This document shows, piece after piece, positions 28,500 to 37,805 of a DNA stretch of 64,000 bases. The stretch covers positions 358,501 through 422,500 of the forward strand of contig OU461276.1 of the NCBI GenBank assembly GCA_911810475.1. Reading direction: 5' to 3'. How positions within the stretch are numbered: the stretch's first letter is position 1; each line of letters begins with the position of its first letter. The notes beneath the pieces were generated by a model that worked only from the letters and a program-made list of their open reading frames with translations, made no database searches and was not told the origin of the DNA. The position numbers and the translations under genes were made by a program. The DNA comes from Candidatus Celerinatantimonas neptuna (lineage in GTDB: Bacteria; Pseudomonadota; Gammaproteobacteria; Enterobacterales; Celerinatantimonadaceae).

Positions 28500-28994
28500 T
28501 CAATCGGCTGAACCTAAATAATCGGTATCAGAATCCAAAGTAGGTGACATTGACATCGCAACCCGATATACCTCACGAAAATCAAGCTCCATCTCAGTCA
28601 CATAAGTATCTTTAACCCGATATGACTTCAAAACTCTTGCGCCACGGATCACACCATAAACCGAAGCTTGCAATGCCTCATTGCCCAAAACCAAATCATG
28701 GACAGTCACATTACTAGAAACCTTCTGTCCATAAACCCGCTCAGAAAGTTCCCGATACGCATCTAATTTAGACGCTCTCATTGCTTTTAGCTCTTTCATC
28801 GATTCTGTTCGACCGATTTGCTCACTAATCGGTGCATATCCAACAGCCCGAATTACAGCAAAAGACTGTGGAGGAGTTTTAACAAACGTATCTTGTTTAT
28901 GTAACGTCGGAAGATTCATATTTTTCATAGTGCTACAGCCACTGAGTAGTACCATCAAAAGTACAACACACCACTTATTGCGGTCGAATATCAT
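28500..28994 (-). CDS. flgP: Flagellar lipoprotein FlgP
   Basis: A 164-aa outer-membrane lipoprotein (lipobox LLSGC) with an LPP20-type domain (about 45-150; SFAVIRAVGYAPISEQIG, AYRELSERVYGQ). FlgP forms a basal-disk structure in several polar-flagellated bacteria. The start at 28994 (MIFDRNKW) overlaps the end of flgO by about 20 bp, showing translational coupling; a start six codons earlier is possible. Confidence 0.87.
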   Translation of the reverse strand: MIFDRNKWCVVLLMVLLSGCSTMKNMNLPTLHKQDTFVKTPPQSFAVIRAVGYAPISEQIGRTESMKELKAMRASKLDAYRELSERVYGQKVSSNVTVHDLVLGNEALQASVYGVIRGARVLKSYRVKDTYVTEMELDFREVYRVAMSMSPTLDSDTDYLGSAD

Positions 28995-29565
28995 CGCGAA
29001 CCAATCCTCCATTCACTTCACGGACTGCTGGCACCAATGGAGCAATATCAGCAGGGAAAAATTCATACGCAGCACTGACAACATCATGATCAGACAGGCG
29101 AATGATGCGAACATTTACATGTAACCCAGAGCGACTTGACTGATAACTGCCAACTAAAACATAAGTCACATGTATTTTTCTGTTGGCAAGCATTGATGCC
29201 TGTCGACTCAAAGCAAACTCTCCAGACTCAGGGACAGTTACAAAACGCCCAGTCAGGCGAGGTTCGACCAAATGGACACCTCTTGAATCAAAAGCGGCAA
29301 ACATTGACTCTGAAAGTTGCCGCCCAAAGTCATCGGTCTGATTCATCTGATCCAAATTAACAATTGAACTAATTGCAAGTGTCTGCCCAGGTAATAATTT
29401 CGGCATTTTAGCCATGAGATGGTCAGTTAAACGCAAAACAACACTATAAAATTGGTTATCTTTACTCTCTTTAGGCGGAACATATGCATATTCGATACGA
29501 TGACTTGTGATCGATTCACACCCAGCCAATAACAGAACCAGTAATGTAATGAAGCTGTAACGCAT
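28975..29565 (-). CDS. flgO: Flagellar lipoprotein FlgO
   Basis: A 196-aa lipoprotein with lipobox LLAGC near residue 15 and a FlgO domain (about 40-185; SVVLRLTDHLMAKMPKLL, LAISSIVNL, FGRQLSESMFAAFDSRGV). It is first in flgO-flgP and follows a sigma-54 promoter at 29597-29612. In Vibrio a flgT gene adjoins flgO, but none is seen here. Confidence 0.88.
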   Translation of the reverse strand: MRYSFITLLVLLLAGCESITSHRIEYAYVPPKESKDNQFYSVVLRLTDHLMAKMPKLLPGQTLAISSIVNLDQMNQTDDFGRQLSESMFAAFDSRGVHLVEPRLTGRFVTVPESGEFALSRQASMLANRKIHVTYVLVGSYQSSRSGLHVNVRIIRLSDHDVVSAAYEFFPADIAPLVPAVREVNGGLVRDDIRPQ

Positions 29566-29596
29566 CTTTGACTCCTCTCAAAACTGATTTTTATTA

Positions 29597-29612
29597 AGCA
29601 ATTTTTATTCCA
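29597..29612 (-). promoter_or_regulatory. Sigma-54 promoter of flgO
   Basis: Minus strand TGGAATAAAAATTGCT: GG-N10-GC spacing, TTGCT -12 element, and a -24 element with two mismatches after GG. The predicted start near 29585 is 20 bp before flgO. Confidence 0.72.
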
Positions 29613-29714
29613 TCTCTTCTGATAATTTTTACTATCAGCTTCCAATAAATTTATCTAACCTCTATTGTATTTAGAGATAAGCAGTTGTAGCAAAATTACG
29701 ATGCTTAGAGTTAT

Positions 29715-29831
29715 TTTCTGATGAAAACCCTAAATTTGAGTTTAAAGCAAATCTATGCCATTCAAACTTATCCTATGGCAAATGTATTCTCACCGAAATC
29801 AGACTTACTCTTTGATCAAAAAGGCTTTTTT
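29715..29831. repeat. Intergenic repeat, copy B
   Basis: About 117 bp alignable with 39812-39925: both begin TTTCTGATG, share GAGTTnAAnGCAAATCT, then CTATGGCAA, and end in ATCAnAAAAGGCTTT. Arms are partly self-complementary. This copy is more degraded than copy A. Confidence 0.6.
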
Positions 29832-30027
29832 ATCAAAACGTATGTTATTTAGATAAATAGTATCGTTTCTGGTCATTAAGACTTTGCAACGAATTAACCG
29901 CGACAAACCTTTTATATGTTAATATATGCAAAGCATATTAAGCGTAACTGCATAATCTTTACTGTATACAGATCGCTTTTCTAAGCAGAATCAGTTGATC
30001 AAGACAAACATAGTTACAAAACACCAT

Positions 30028-31680
30028 ATGGAAAAACAATACAGCTTTTCTGATAAAAAAATTTTGATTGTCGATGGTCAGCGTTCATACCAAACTCTGC
30101 TAAAGACAATGCTTGAGAATTTTGGCGCTACCCATATCTTTTCAGCTAATTCAGGTGAATCTGCTCTTCATGCATGTCAAAAGCAATTCTTCGATATTTT
30201 TCTCGTTACGTATAGTCTAGGAAATGGGAAAAACGGCGCTCAATTACTTGAGGAATTAAGAGAAAACAACTGTATTGATCCTGCCAGCCTCTACTTTATT
30301 ATCAGTGGCGACAACAATAGGGAAATCGTACTGAACGCTTTGGAAACAGAGCCTGACGACTTTCTGACCAAGCCTTTTTCACAAAAGCAGCTCAAAACCC
30401 GAATTACTAAAGCATATCAAAAACGCCAAGAGTTACTTCCTGTATATATTGCTTTAGCAGAAAAACAGTATGAACGCGCAATTGAGGCCTGCAAAGAATA
30501 TTTACATCAATCGAGCCGGTGCCAAATTCTCTGCCATAGTCTCATTATCGAATCGTATATCCAATTAAAAGATTACAAAAACGCCCGTGAACACCTTTTG
30601 GAGTTTGCGTCGACATTACAGCAATCCTGGTGTCAGACAACATTAGGTCGCATCGAATATCTCTTAGGTAATTATGCCCATGCGATAGAAATGCTACAGG
30701 TAGTTATCAATAATCACCCATTAGTATTGAATGCTTATGTAACACTGGCTTTGTCCTATCGAGATAGCGGCCAACTGAAACACGCTCTGGATATCATCCA
30801 AAAAGCAAATGATCTATCCCCTCTTTCACTCAACAGGCAACAAATAACAGCAGAGTTAGCACTAGAGAGCCACCATTACGCATTAACCCGAAATACATTT
30901 GGGAAAATCTTACAACTGACTCGTCAGTCTTTTCACAAAAGCCCCGGACATTTATGTAACTTTATCCGAAGCTTGATCGATGAGGCACATAATGAAAGCG
31001 ATCTCTACCGAAAAAACCGGCTACTACAAGAAGTAAATGCTGTTCTATTCAAAGCAAGATTAGAAGAAGGGGCCATCCAAGACTTCGATTTCGATGCCTT
31101 TGAGGGACTAAGCCAAGCCCGTATATTCATCGTAAAAGGAGAGAGGCTTCAGGCTAAGCGAGTCTTATTTTCTACTAACGAACAATATCTGGAAGCCCCA
31201 ACCCAAGTATCAAATGCACTACTCCCCGATACTTACCTGACTCTTCATAACATTGGCGAATATGAATACGCATTTATTTTTGCTGAAGAATTAAAAAAGC
31301 GCGACCAGATAGATCGCTTTGCCTTAAAAGCAGTTCATGACATCGCCGAAAATCCAGAACATCAAAGCACACTGGAAAACATTCGCCATTTAAACCAGCT
31401 AGGTATCATCGCATATGGTTGCCAGGATTATATAAAAGCCCGCCAATATTTTAAAAAAGCACTAAAACTCACCCCAGGAAATATCGAATTAACGTTGAAT
31501 AAAATTCAAGCAATCATCCGAAATTTAGAGTCGAAAGATAAACTTCCCCCCAATGAGCTCGAAGAGTGTAAATTAGACATTCGAAGTATAAGTGGACTAA
31601 AACTCAATAAAACCAATACATTGAGACTGAAATCATTATCCTCTGAATTTCAGGCTTTATTCAGACAAAATGAATCGTAA
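30028..31680 (+). CDS. TPR protein with degenerate CheY-like receiver domain
   Basis: A 550-aa cytoplasmic protein. Residues about 8-125 form a receiver fold, followed by TPR-like repeats (about 135-300 and 445-490, including YIKARQYFKKALKLTPGNIEL). The receiver has lost key residues: the acidic pair is VDG instead of VDD, and the phosphoacceptor site reads LVTYSLGNGKNG, with threonine where aspartate is expected. The lysine (TKPF) is kept. It therefore probably does not accept phosphate. Receiver-TPR proteins of this form occur in many gammaproteobacteria, with unclear roles. I use the ATG at 30028 (MEKQYSF), since the longer frame needs a TTG. It is divergent from flgO. Confidence 0.8.
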   Translation: MEKQYSFSDKKILIVDGQRSYQTLLKTMLENFGATHIFSANSGESALHACQKQFFDIFLVTYSLGNGKNGAQLLEELRENNCIDPASLYFIISGDNNREIVLNALETEPDDFLTKPFSQKQLKTRITKAYQKRQELLPVYIALAEKQYERAIEACKEYLHQSSRCQILCHSLIIESYIQLKDYKNAREHLLEFASTLQQSWCQTTLGRIEYLLGNYAHAIEMLQVVINNHPLVLNAYVTLALSYRDSGQLKHALDIIQKANDLSPLSLNRQQITAELALESHHYALTRNTFGKILQLTRQSFHKSPGHLCNFIRSLIDEAHNESDLYRKNRLLQEVNAVLFKARLEEGAIQDFDFDAFEGLSQARIFIVKGERLQAKRVLFSTNEQYLEAPTQVSNALLPDTYLTLHNIGEYEYAFIFAEELKKRDQIDRFALKAVHDIAENPEHQSTLENIRHLNQLGIIAYGCQDYIKARQYFKKALKLTPGNIELTLNKIQAIIRNLESKDKLPPNELEECKLDIRSISGLKLNKTNTLRLKSLSSEFQALFRQNES

Positions 31681-31761
31681 CCGGCTCTTAAAAAAGATTT
31701 CGACATTATTGATATTTTGTTAACATCTTTTCTTATTCAGACACCGGTTAACCTAAATATA

Positions 31762-32574
31762 ATGATGAAAATCGTCTCTTTTAATATTAACGGATTACGT
31801 GCCAGGCTCCACCAATTGGAGGCTCTGATTGAAAAACATCATCCGGATGTGATCGGTCTTCAGGAAATCAAAGTACACGACGACGCATTTCCTCTAGAAG
31901 CGGTTGAAGCACTCGGATATCACGTTTATTTTCATGGACAAAAAGCCCATTATGGCGTTGCTACATTAACCAAAAATGAAGCGATGGATATCGAAAAGGG
32001 ACTCCCATGGGATGAAAACGATGCCCAGCGAAGAATGATTATCACAACTGTAAAAGACGCAACCGGAAAACCGATAAAAATCTTCAATGGTTACTTCCCT
32101 CAGGGAGAAAACCGAGAACACGAAACTAAATTTCCAGCTAAACGCCGATTTTATGCAGACTTAACCCGATACCTGAAAGAATCCCACTCACCGGAACAAG
32201 ACATTATCGTTCTTGGAGATATCAATATTTCTCCAACAGATTTAGATATTGGTATTGGTGATACAAATGCTAAACGCTGGCTTCGTACCGGAAAATGCAG
32301 CTTCTTACCAGAAGAAAGAGAATGGCTGGCGGACTTGTTAAATTGGGGATTGACAGATACCTACCGGGCACTAAATCCTGAACAAAGTGGGCGCTATAGC
32401 TGGTTTGACTATCGCTCCAGAGGATTTGACGATAATAGAGGCCTTCGGATAGACGCGATCATGGCAACGCCTGGCTTAGCCAGCAGGGCCATCGAAAGCG
32501 ACATCGATTATCCTTTACGGGCCATTGAAAAGCCCTCGGATCACGCGCCAATCTGGACACTCTTTAACGACTAA
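31762..32574 (+). CDS. xthA: Exodeoxyribonuclease III
   Basis: A 270-aa AP endonuclease and 3'-5' exonuclease for base-excision repair. [22 protein letters not shown] (metal-binding glutamate), the [12 protein letters not shown] catalytic segment, and the C-terminal SDHAPIW histidine motif are all present, and the match to the E. coli enzyme is close along the whole length. Two adjacent ATGs (31762, 31765) are possible starts. A 12-bp-arm hairpin follows the stop. Confidence 0.96.
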   Translation: MMKIVSFNINGLRARLHQLEALIEKHHPDVIGLQEIKVHDDAFPLEAVEALGYHVYFHGQKAHYGVATLTKNEAMDIEKGLPWDENDAQRRMIITTVKDATGKPIKIFNGYFPQGENREHETKFPAKRRFYADLTRYLKESHSPEQDIIVLGDINISPTDLDIGIGDTNAKRWLRTGKCSFLPEEREWLADLLNWGLTDTYRALNPEQSGRYSWFDYRSRGFDDNRGLRIDAIMATPGLASRAIESDIDYPLRAIEKPSDHAPIWTLFND

Positions 32575-32591
32575 CCGTGCATCATTATAGC

Positions 32592-32629
32592 AAGCAAAAT
32601 GAGAATTAGGTTCCTTCCTCATTTTGCTT
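32592..32629 (+). terminator. Hairpin after xthA
   Basis: Perfect 12-bp arms AAGCAAAATGAG and CTCATTTTGCTT around a 14-base loop, 18 bp after the xthA stop. Only a short T/A tail follows, so termination would be moderate. Confidence 0.6.
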
Positions 32630-32730
32630 AAATTAACTTCAGATCGACTCACAGTAAAAAACAACAATATTCGATATCTTATATCCGTGAACTCCCCCAC
32701 CTGTTTCAGCTTCCTTAAGAAACTGTGATT

Positions 32731-32757
32731 TAACGGCCACTCTTCCATTGCCGATAA
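32731..32757 (+). promoter_or_regulatory. Sigma-28-like promoter upstream of the TonB2 cluster
   Basis: TAAC, exactly 15 bases, then a perfect GCCGATAA. The only -35 mismatch is the last base. The predicted start near 32768 lies just upstream of the Fur box. No flagellar gene follows, so this may be chance. Confidence 0.4.
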
Positions 32758-32776
32758 AAATCTATTATATTAGCCC

Positions 32777-32795
32777 GCTAATGATAATAATTCTT
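32777..32795 (+). promoter_or_regulatory. Fur box upstream of the TonB2 cluster
   Basis: GCTAATGATAATAATTCTT matches 15 of 19 positions of the Fur consensus GATAATGATAATCATTATC. It lies about 145 bp before the first gene of the iron-transport energy cluster, where iron repression is expected. Confidence 0.75.
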
Positions 32796-32938
32796 ATTTT
32801 TATTGATGTTTATCTCTCTTGTTTACTTAGATTGGCCTATCTTGTGCCACAAAGAACAAACATGAAGACAACTTATTTCATAGACTATCGAATGACGCCC
32901 CATTCCACAGTTAAAATAGATTAATGCGATCAAATGCT

Positions 32939-33709
32939 ATGAACAGAATTACAATTCTTTTAACTTTTTTTGGCTGTATTCTCGCAACGATATCGCCATC
33001 TGAAGCAGAATCACTAAATTCACCACAAAAACAAGTGATTCAAATCCACATGCAAGATGCACATACCCAAGAAAAAATTGATGACCTTGACCACAAAACG
33101 CGAGAAACACTTGAAAAATATCAGCAACATCAACGGCAAAGTGACTTGTTGAATATTTACAATAAGCAACTCACGCGCATGATAGCCTCTCAGGAAGAAG
33201 AAAAATCACAGTTAAAATTACAATTGAATTCATTAGCTGAAACTGAACAAACCGCTTTGCCATTTTTAGTATCCCTTTATCAACAATTAGCAACCCTAAT
33301 CCATCGTGATCAGCCTTTTCTGCTTAATGAACGTGAACACCGCCTTATCAGACTCAAACACCTCATTGATCAGGCCAACATTTCACTGGCTGAAAAATAC
33401 CGTCAAGTGCTCAACGCTTATCAAATCGAGCTCAGTTACGCGAATAGCATCGGTAGTTATCAGGGACAGTTAAACATTAATGGATCATCTGAGCAGGTCC
33501 GTTATTTCAGATTAGGTCGGTTAGCACTTTATTATCAAACTCTAGATGGACAAACCAGCGCACTCTGGCAACCACAAAAACACCTTTGGCGAAAGCTGAC
33601 CAATACACAAAACAAACAATTAAGTATTGCCATCGCTATGGCTGATAAACAGCACCTGCCGCAGTTACTTAACTTACCATTACCATCAGAACAGGAGCCG
33701 AAGTCATGA
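32939..33709 (+). CDS. DUF3450 family periplasmic protein of the TonB2 cluster
   Basis: A 256-aa secreted protein: signal peptide (TILLTFFGCILATISPSEAES), then a coiled-coil region (about 30-110) and a C-terminal domain with SIGSYQGQLNINGSSEQVRYFRLGRLALYYQTLDG. This is the DUF3450 family that regularly opens TonB2 clusters in Vibrio and relatives. Its exact function is unknown; it probably works with the long ExbB-like protein encoded next, whose start overlaps its stop by 4 bp. ATGs at 32924 and 32939 are both possible; the second directly precedes the signal peptide. Confidence 0.85.
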   Translation: MNRITILLTFFGCILATISPSEAESLNSPQKQVIQIHMQDAHTQEKIDDLDHKTRETLEKYQQHQRQSDLLNIYNKQLTRMIASQEEEKSQLKLQLNSLAETEQTALPFLVSLYQQLATLIHRDQPFLLNEREHRLIRLKHLIDQANISLAEKYRQVLNAYQIELSYANSIGSYQGQLNINGSSEQVRYFRLGRLALYYQTLDGQTSALWQPQKHLWRKLTNTQNKQLSIAIAMADKQHLPQLLNLPLPSEQEPKS

Positions 33710-35022
33710 AATATTGGGCATTACTTTTGATGATCGTAAGTTGTACCGGCTGGGCAAATGACATGGCCAGTTTCAAATCAAGTGCAGAGCTTATTACTCA
33801 GCGAGATCAGAAGCTCAACCATGAACGCCAAACCCGATTTCTGAATAACCTGAAACATCAGGCGCAATTATTGAAACAAAGTGAATCTCATTTAAAAGCG
33901 GCACAAAACAGACAGCAATACCTCAAGAAAAAGTTTAAACAAAATGAAAAAGAATTGACCCAGCTATCTCAACAATTACGTATCCGAAGTGGAGAATTAG
34001 GGAAAGTATTCACCGTTTTGCGGAGTGAAAGTGCAAAGTTCAGTCAACACATCAAACAATCATTGGTCAGTGCAGAACGAAGAAAAAGAGAAACAGCATT
34101 TAAATGGATTAACGAACACCGCATTCCGTCTGCAAACAATTTGACTCAATTACAAGTTTTACTTCAGCAGCAATTTATAGCATCTGGACAAATTAGTCAT
34201 TTTCAACACACAGTTATTAATACAAAAGGCCAGCCTAAACATCAGCAAGTCACCCGCTTAGGTGAATTTGAACTGATAAATGGCCAAGGACAATTTCTTC
34301 AATGGCATCCAAACCTAAATACGCTACAAGTTATGCCTCATCAGCCCCGTTCGGCAAACGATTACATTTCGGGAAAAACTGACTCCGTTATCATTGATCC
34401 GACCCAGGGAGAATTACTATCACTACAAGCCCGGCTCCCAACGATTGAGCAACGCATTCAGCAAGGTGGAATCATCGGCTATATCATTATTGCTTTAGGG
34501 CTTCTTGGCCTGATTATTTCTATTTATCGCCTGTGTCGTTTAAGCATCACAGAACACAACGTCGCCCGTCAGTTAAGCTCTGACGCTACAAACAGTAGTA
34601 ATAACCCACTGGGGCGGATCCTTAATCGAATTCCTGATGGCCAACACCCACTTGAAGAGCTGGAACTTTACGTGGATGAAGCCGTCAGCCAAGAATTACC
34701 TAAACTCGAAAAAAATCACACATTGGTCAAATTATTTGCCGGAGTCACACCTTTATTAGGGCTACTGGGCACTGTAACTGGCATGATCGAAACATTTCAG
34801 AGTATTACAATCTTTGGCAGTGGCGACCCTAAAATGATGGCAAGCGGAATTTCTCAGGCATTAATGACCACTGTTCTCGGACTAATCGCCGCTATTCCAC
34901 TTCTGTTCGTGCATAATTTACTGACAACAAAGGCCCAACGGATTAGCCAGATACTCCAACAGCAATCATTGGCTCTATTAGCCAGTCGATTAAAGAATGG
35001 TTCACGACATGTTTCATCTTAG
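33706..35022 (+). CDS. TtpC-like long MotA/TolQ/ExbB protein
   Basis: A 438-aa inner-membrane protein. A signal peptide (residues 1-17) and a long periplasmic coiled coil (about 20-130) precede a transmembrane helix near 252-273 (GGIIGYIIIALGLLGLIISIY). The MotA/TolQ/ExbB channel domain follows, with two more helices (about 340-360 and 385-410; LVKLFAGVTPLLGLLGTVTGMIETF is diagnostic). TtpC in Vibrio is required with ExbB2, ExbD2 and TonB2 for iron-siderophore uptake. It overlaps its neighbours at both ends (4 bp and about 14 bp). Confidence 0.88.
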   Translation: MKYWALLLMIVSCTGWANDMASFKSSAELITQRDQKLNHERQTRFLNNLKHQAQLLKQSESHLKAAQNRQQYLKKKFKQNEKELTQLSQQLRIRSGELGKVFTVLRSESAKFSQHIKQSLVSAERRKRETAFKWINEHRIPSANNLTQLQVLLQQQFIASGQISHFQHTVINTKGQPKHQQVTRLGEFELINGQGQFLQWHPNLNTLQVMPHQPRSANDYISGKTDSVIIDPTQGELLSLQARLPTIEQRIQQGGIIGYIIIALGLLGLIISIYRLCRLSITEHNVARQLSSDATNSSNNPLGRILNRIPDGQHPLEELELYVDEAVSQELPKLEKNHTLVKLFAGVTPLLGLLGTVTGMIETFQSITIFGSGDPKMMASGISQALMTTVLGLIAAIPLLFVHNLLTTKAQRISQILQQQSLALLASRLKNGSRHVSS

Positions 35023-35527
35023 CCGCTATTTCACCTTATTCAGCCACTTTCTAGCAACAGGCGGATGGGTGCTCGTTATATTATGGGGACTCTGTTGCAT
35101 ATTGACGGCATTATTATTGGAACGTTACTGGTTTCGGTTATGCGGTTACCCTCGTTTGAAAAAGCAGATATTAAGCGAGACAGAAAACTATGCCCAACCC
35201 ATTTTAAAACTTAAAAGCTATTGCCAACTCGATCTAAAACTCCAACAACAATTACCGATGATGCGAGTATTAATTAGCTTATGTCCTCTTATCGGCTTAC
35301 TCGGAACGGTCACAGGAATGATTCAGGTCTTTGACGGACTGTCTTTCAATCAGAGCAAACTCAACCCACAACTGATTGCAGGCGGAATAGCCAAAGCCAC
35401 ATTGCCAACCATGTCAGGCATGGCCATTGCGGTTTTCGGTCTCATTTTTTATACCCATTTAAACCGCTGGAGCATACGCCAACGCATCGCTCTTTGCCAA
35501 CAAACCGGAGTAGACGATTACCTATGA
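35009..35527 (+). CDS. exbB2: TonB2-system proton channel subunit ExbB2
   Basis: A 172-aa inner-membrane protein of the MotA/TolQ/ExbB family, short form. Three membrane segments are visible: near residues 14-36, 88-110 (MRVLISLCPLIGLLGTVTGMIQVF) and 130-152. It would power TonB2 using the proton gradient. Start chosen at 35009 (MFHLSRYF); another ATG lies four codons earlier. It overlaps ttpC, and its stop overlaps the exbD2 start by 4 bp (ATGA). Confidence 0.9.
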   Translation: MFHLSRYFTLFSHFLATGGWVLVILWGLCCILTALLLERYWFRLCGYPRLKKQILSETENYAQPILKLKSYCQLDLKLQQQLPMMRVLISLCPLIGLLGTVTGMIQVFDGLSFNQSKLNPQLIAGGIAKATLPTMSGMAIAVFGLIFYTHLNRWSIRQRIALCQQTGVDDYL

Positions 35528-35940
35528 AACGCCGTCATCTATTTCAGTCACAGCAACCAGAAGAAGCTCAAATCGATCTGACGCCGATGCTAGACATCGT
35601 CTTCATCATGCTGATCTTTTTTATTGTATCAACATCGTTTGTTCAGGAATCTGGTATTCAGATTAATCGTCCGGTAGCCAATCACGCAGGAAAACAGACA
35701 CAAAATGCACAAGTGATCGGAATTTCAGCGAATGGACAGATCTGGCTAAACCGTCAGCCAATTGTTCAACAGTTACTATCAGGAGCACTAGCCAAACTTA
35801 AAACGTCAAACCCGAAAATAGCTATTGTTATCCAAGCCGATAAAAGAGTTTTAACAGGACGCCTTATTCAGGTTATTGATACCATCCGACAACAACAAAT
35901 TCCATATAGCATTGCAACTCAAAATGGAAAGGTAAATTAA
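35524..35940 (+). CDS. exbD2: TonB2-system subunit ExbD2
   Basis: A 138-aa protein with one N-terminal membrane helix and a periplasmic domain. The helix IDLTPMLDIVFIMLIFFIVS carries the membrane aspartate essential for proton coupling in ExbD/TolR. The start at 35524 forms an ATGA overlap with exbB2, and tonB2 starts 2 bp after its stop. Confidence 0.93.
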   Translation: MKRRHLFQSQQPEEAQIDLTPMLDIVFIMLIFFIVSTSFVQESGIQINRPVANHAGKQTQNAQVIGISANGQIWLNRQPIVQQLLSGALAKLKTSNPKIAIVIQADKRVLTGRLIQVIDTIRQQQIPYSIATQNGKVN

Positions 35941-35942
35941 CC

Positions 35943-36596
35943 ATGCGCCGCTTTTTTGTAATTGCCTCGCTGGCATTACTATTTAGTACCACATTTTTCG
36001 TACTATTGGGGCAGTCAATCGGTCTAAATCATTCTCATGTAACCAAAAGTACTCCCCCAATCCAATTGGTTCTGAGTCCGACGACACAGGAACGACCCGT
36101 TCAGGTCAGGCAACGTCAACCGATATTGCCTCCCCCACCAAAGCCCAGTCACAACCCTCAGCTGCCAACTCCGACGATGGGAGCGACCAGCCCCCCCCCT
36201 ATACCACCACATACAAGCCATATTAATGTCCAATTTGCTCCGGCATCATCTCTATCAGACATACAACTTAGTGCTACATTAGGAAGTCTAAATGGAATTC
36301 AGGTTACACCTAGTGTGGATCCTAACCCAGTCGCATTATTTAGGATGCCACCACAATACCCACAACGAGCGATCAACCGACATATCGAAGGGAAAATAAC
36401 AGTTGAGTTCACTATTATGCCTAATGGAAAAGTAAAACCAGGAAGCATCATCACAATTAAAGCAGCCCCTGAACACACCTTTGATACAGCAGTTAAACGA
36501 GCTGTTTACAATTGGCGTTTTAAGCCCAGGCGCCAAAATGGTCGGACCATCGCTTTCCGGGCCCGACAGACGTTAACATTCAAATTGGAGAGATAG
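35943..36596 (+). CDS. tonB2: TonB2 energy transducer
   Basis: A 217-aa protein anchored by an N-terminal helix (FFVIASLALLFSTTFFVLLG), with a proline-rich periplasmic spacer (about 55-85) and a C-terminal TonB domain (about 130-217; IEGKITVEFTIMPNGKVKPGSI, AVKRAVYNWRFKPRRQNGRTI). It transmits energy to outer-membrane siderophore receptors. The spacer contains a run of nine C (36191-36199) coding for prolines, a tract prone to slippage. It is the fifth gene of the cluster. Confidence 0.93.
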   Translation: MRRFFVIASLALLFSTTFFVLLGQSIGLNHSHVTKSTPPIQLVLSPTTQERPVQVRQRQPILPPPPKPSHNPQLPTPTMGATSPPPIPPHTSHINVQFAPASSLSDIQLSATLGSLNGIQVTPSVDPNPVALFRMPPQYPQRAINRHIEGKITVEFTIMPNGKVKPGSIITIKAAPEHTFDTAVKRAVYNWRFKPRRQNGRTIAFRARQTLTFKLER

Positions 36597-36599
36597 CCG

Positions 36600-37805
36600 A
36601 TGCGTCTCAAACTACATTATTGGCTCTTCATCATCGTTTGCGTGGTTCCGATGGTTCAAGCTACACAGTTATCTGAATTTGACTTCCATAAGCTCCAACA
36701 AGTGCAACATTTACTCGATAATGGTCATATTCAAAAAGCAAAAAATTTGTTGAATAAATGGCTCCAGAGCACAGGTAAACAATCCCGACAAGATTATGCG
36801 TCGACACTCGGGCATATCAAACTGGGAAGAATTGCAATCATTCAAAATACGCCAAAACCAGCTTTGAACCAATTTCTCAAGGCTTATCAAACTGGCCTGC
36901 TAGACAACCACCAGCAAAGCCAGCTATTACTCACGATCGCTCAACTCCATCTCAACTTAGGGCAGTGGCAATCAGGCGTCAATAAACTCAACCTGTGGCT
37001 ACATCAAACCCCGCGACAAAATCACATAGCACTCCAATACTATCAGTTAGCTATTGGCTATTATCATCTGAAATCATGGAAGAAAGGTCTTGCATCGATT
37101 AGAATGGCATTACTTGAGCAAGATTCACCACATATCAGCTGGTATCAATTAGCCGTTGCCCTGGCTACCTCAGACAAAAAATGGCCCAGAGCCATCCAAT
37201 GGCAACAAAAAATTATAGAATCGGCCCCGCAAAAAATGACACATTGGGAGCAGTTAGCTTCACTGGAAATTCAAGGTCAACACATGAAAGCAGCCCTTGC
37301 TACTATGCGCCTGGCATGGCAACGTCAATTATTTGACCACCCACGCAACTACCAACTTCTGGCACAACTTGCTATCCATGAAAAAATTCCTTACCTAGCA
37401 GCTCAGGCTCTGGAGTCTGCGATTAACAAAAGGATGCTCAAGGCAACACCTGCAAATTTACGACAAATAGCACAGCTTTTGATACAAGCCAGAAGTGATC
37501 GAAAAGCTGTCGCGTTCTACAAAAAGATTATTCAAAAAACAGACAAACCATCTGACTATCAACAATACATGTCATTATTGCTGAATCAAAACCGATGGCA
37601 TACGGCTTTAAATGCATATCAGCAAGCTTTGGCAAAGCATATTACCTCACCCCAACTGCATTTAATCGCAGGAATTGCTGCAATTAAAACCGGAAGCTAT
37701 ATAAAAGCCAGACAATATTTGTTCCTCGCTCAGAATACCCCGGCATTCAAATCCTCAAGCCGTGCCTGGCTGCAATATTTAAAACAAATTCAACAGGCAA
37801 ATTAA
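36600..37805 (+). CDS. TPR-repeat protein of the TonB2 cluster
   Basis: A 401-aa secreted protein with a signal peptide (LFIIVCVVPMVQAT) and tetratricopeptide-like helical repeats along most of its length (for example HIQKAKNLLNKWLQ and DRKAVAFYKKIIQKT). Such a protein ends the TonB2 cluster in Vibrio and relatives; its role in energy coupling is not well defined. It starts 3 bp after tonB2. Confidence 0.87.
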   Translation: MRLKLHYWLFIIVCVVPMVQATQLSEFDFHKLQQVQHLLDNGHIQKAKNLLNKWLQSTGKQSRQDYASTLGHIKLGRIAIIQNTPKPALNQFLKAYQTGLLDNHQQSQLLLTIAQLHLNLGQWQSGVNKLNLWLHQTPRQNHIALQYYQLAIGYYHLKSWKKGLASIRMALLEQDSPHISWYQLAVALATSDKKWPRAIQWQQKIIESAPQKMTHWEQLASLEIQGQHMKAALATMRLAWQRQLFDHPRNYQLLAQLAIHEKIPYLAAQALESAINKRMLKATPANLRQIAQLLIQARSDRKAVAFYKKIIQKTDKPSDYQQYMSLLLNQNRWHTALNAYQQALAKHITSPQLHLIAGIAAIKTGSYIKARQYLFLAQNTPAFKSSSRAWLQYLKQIQQAN

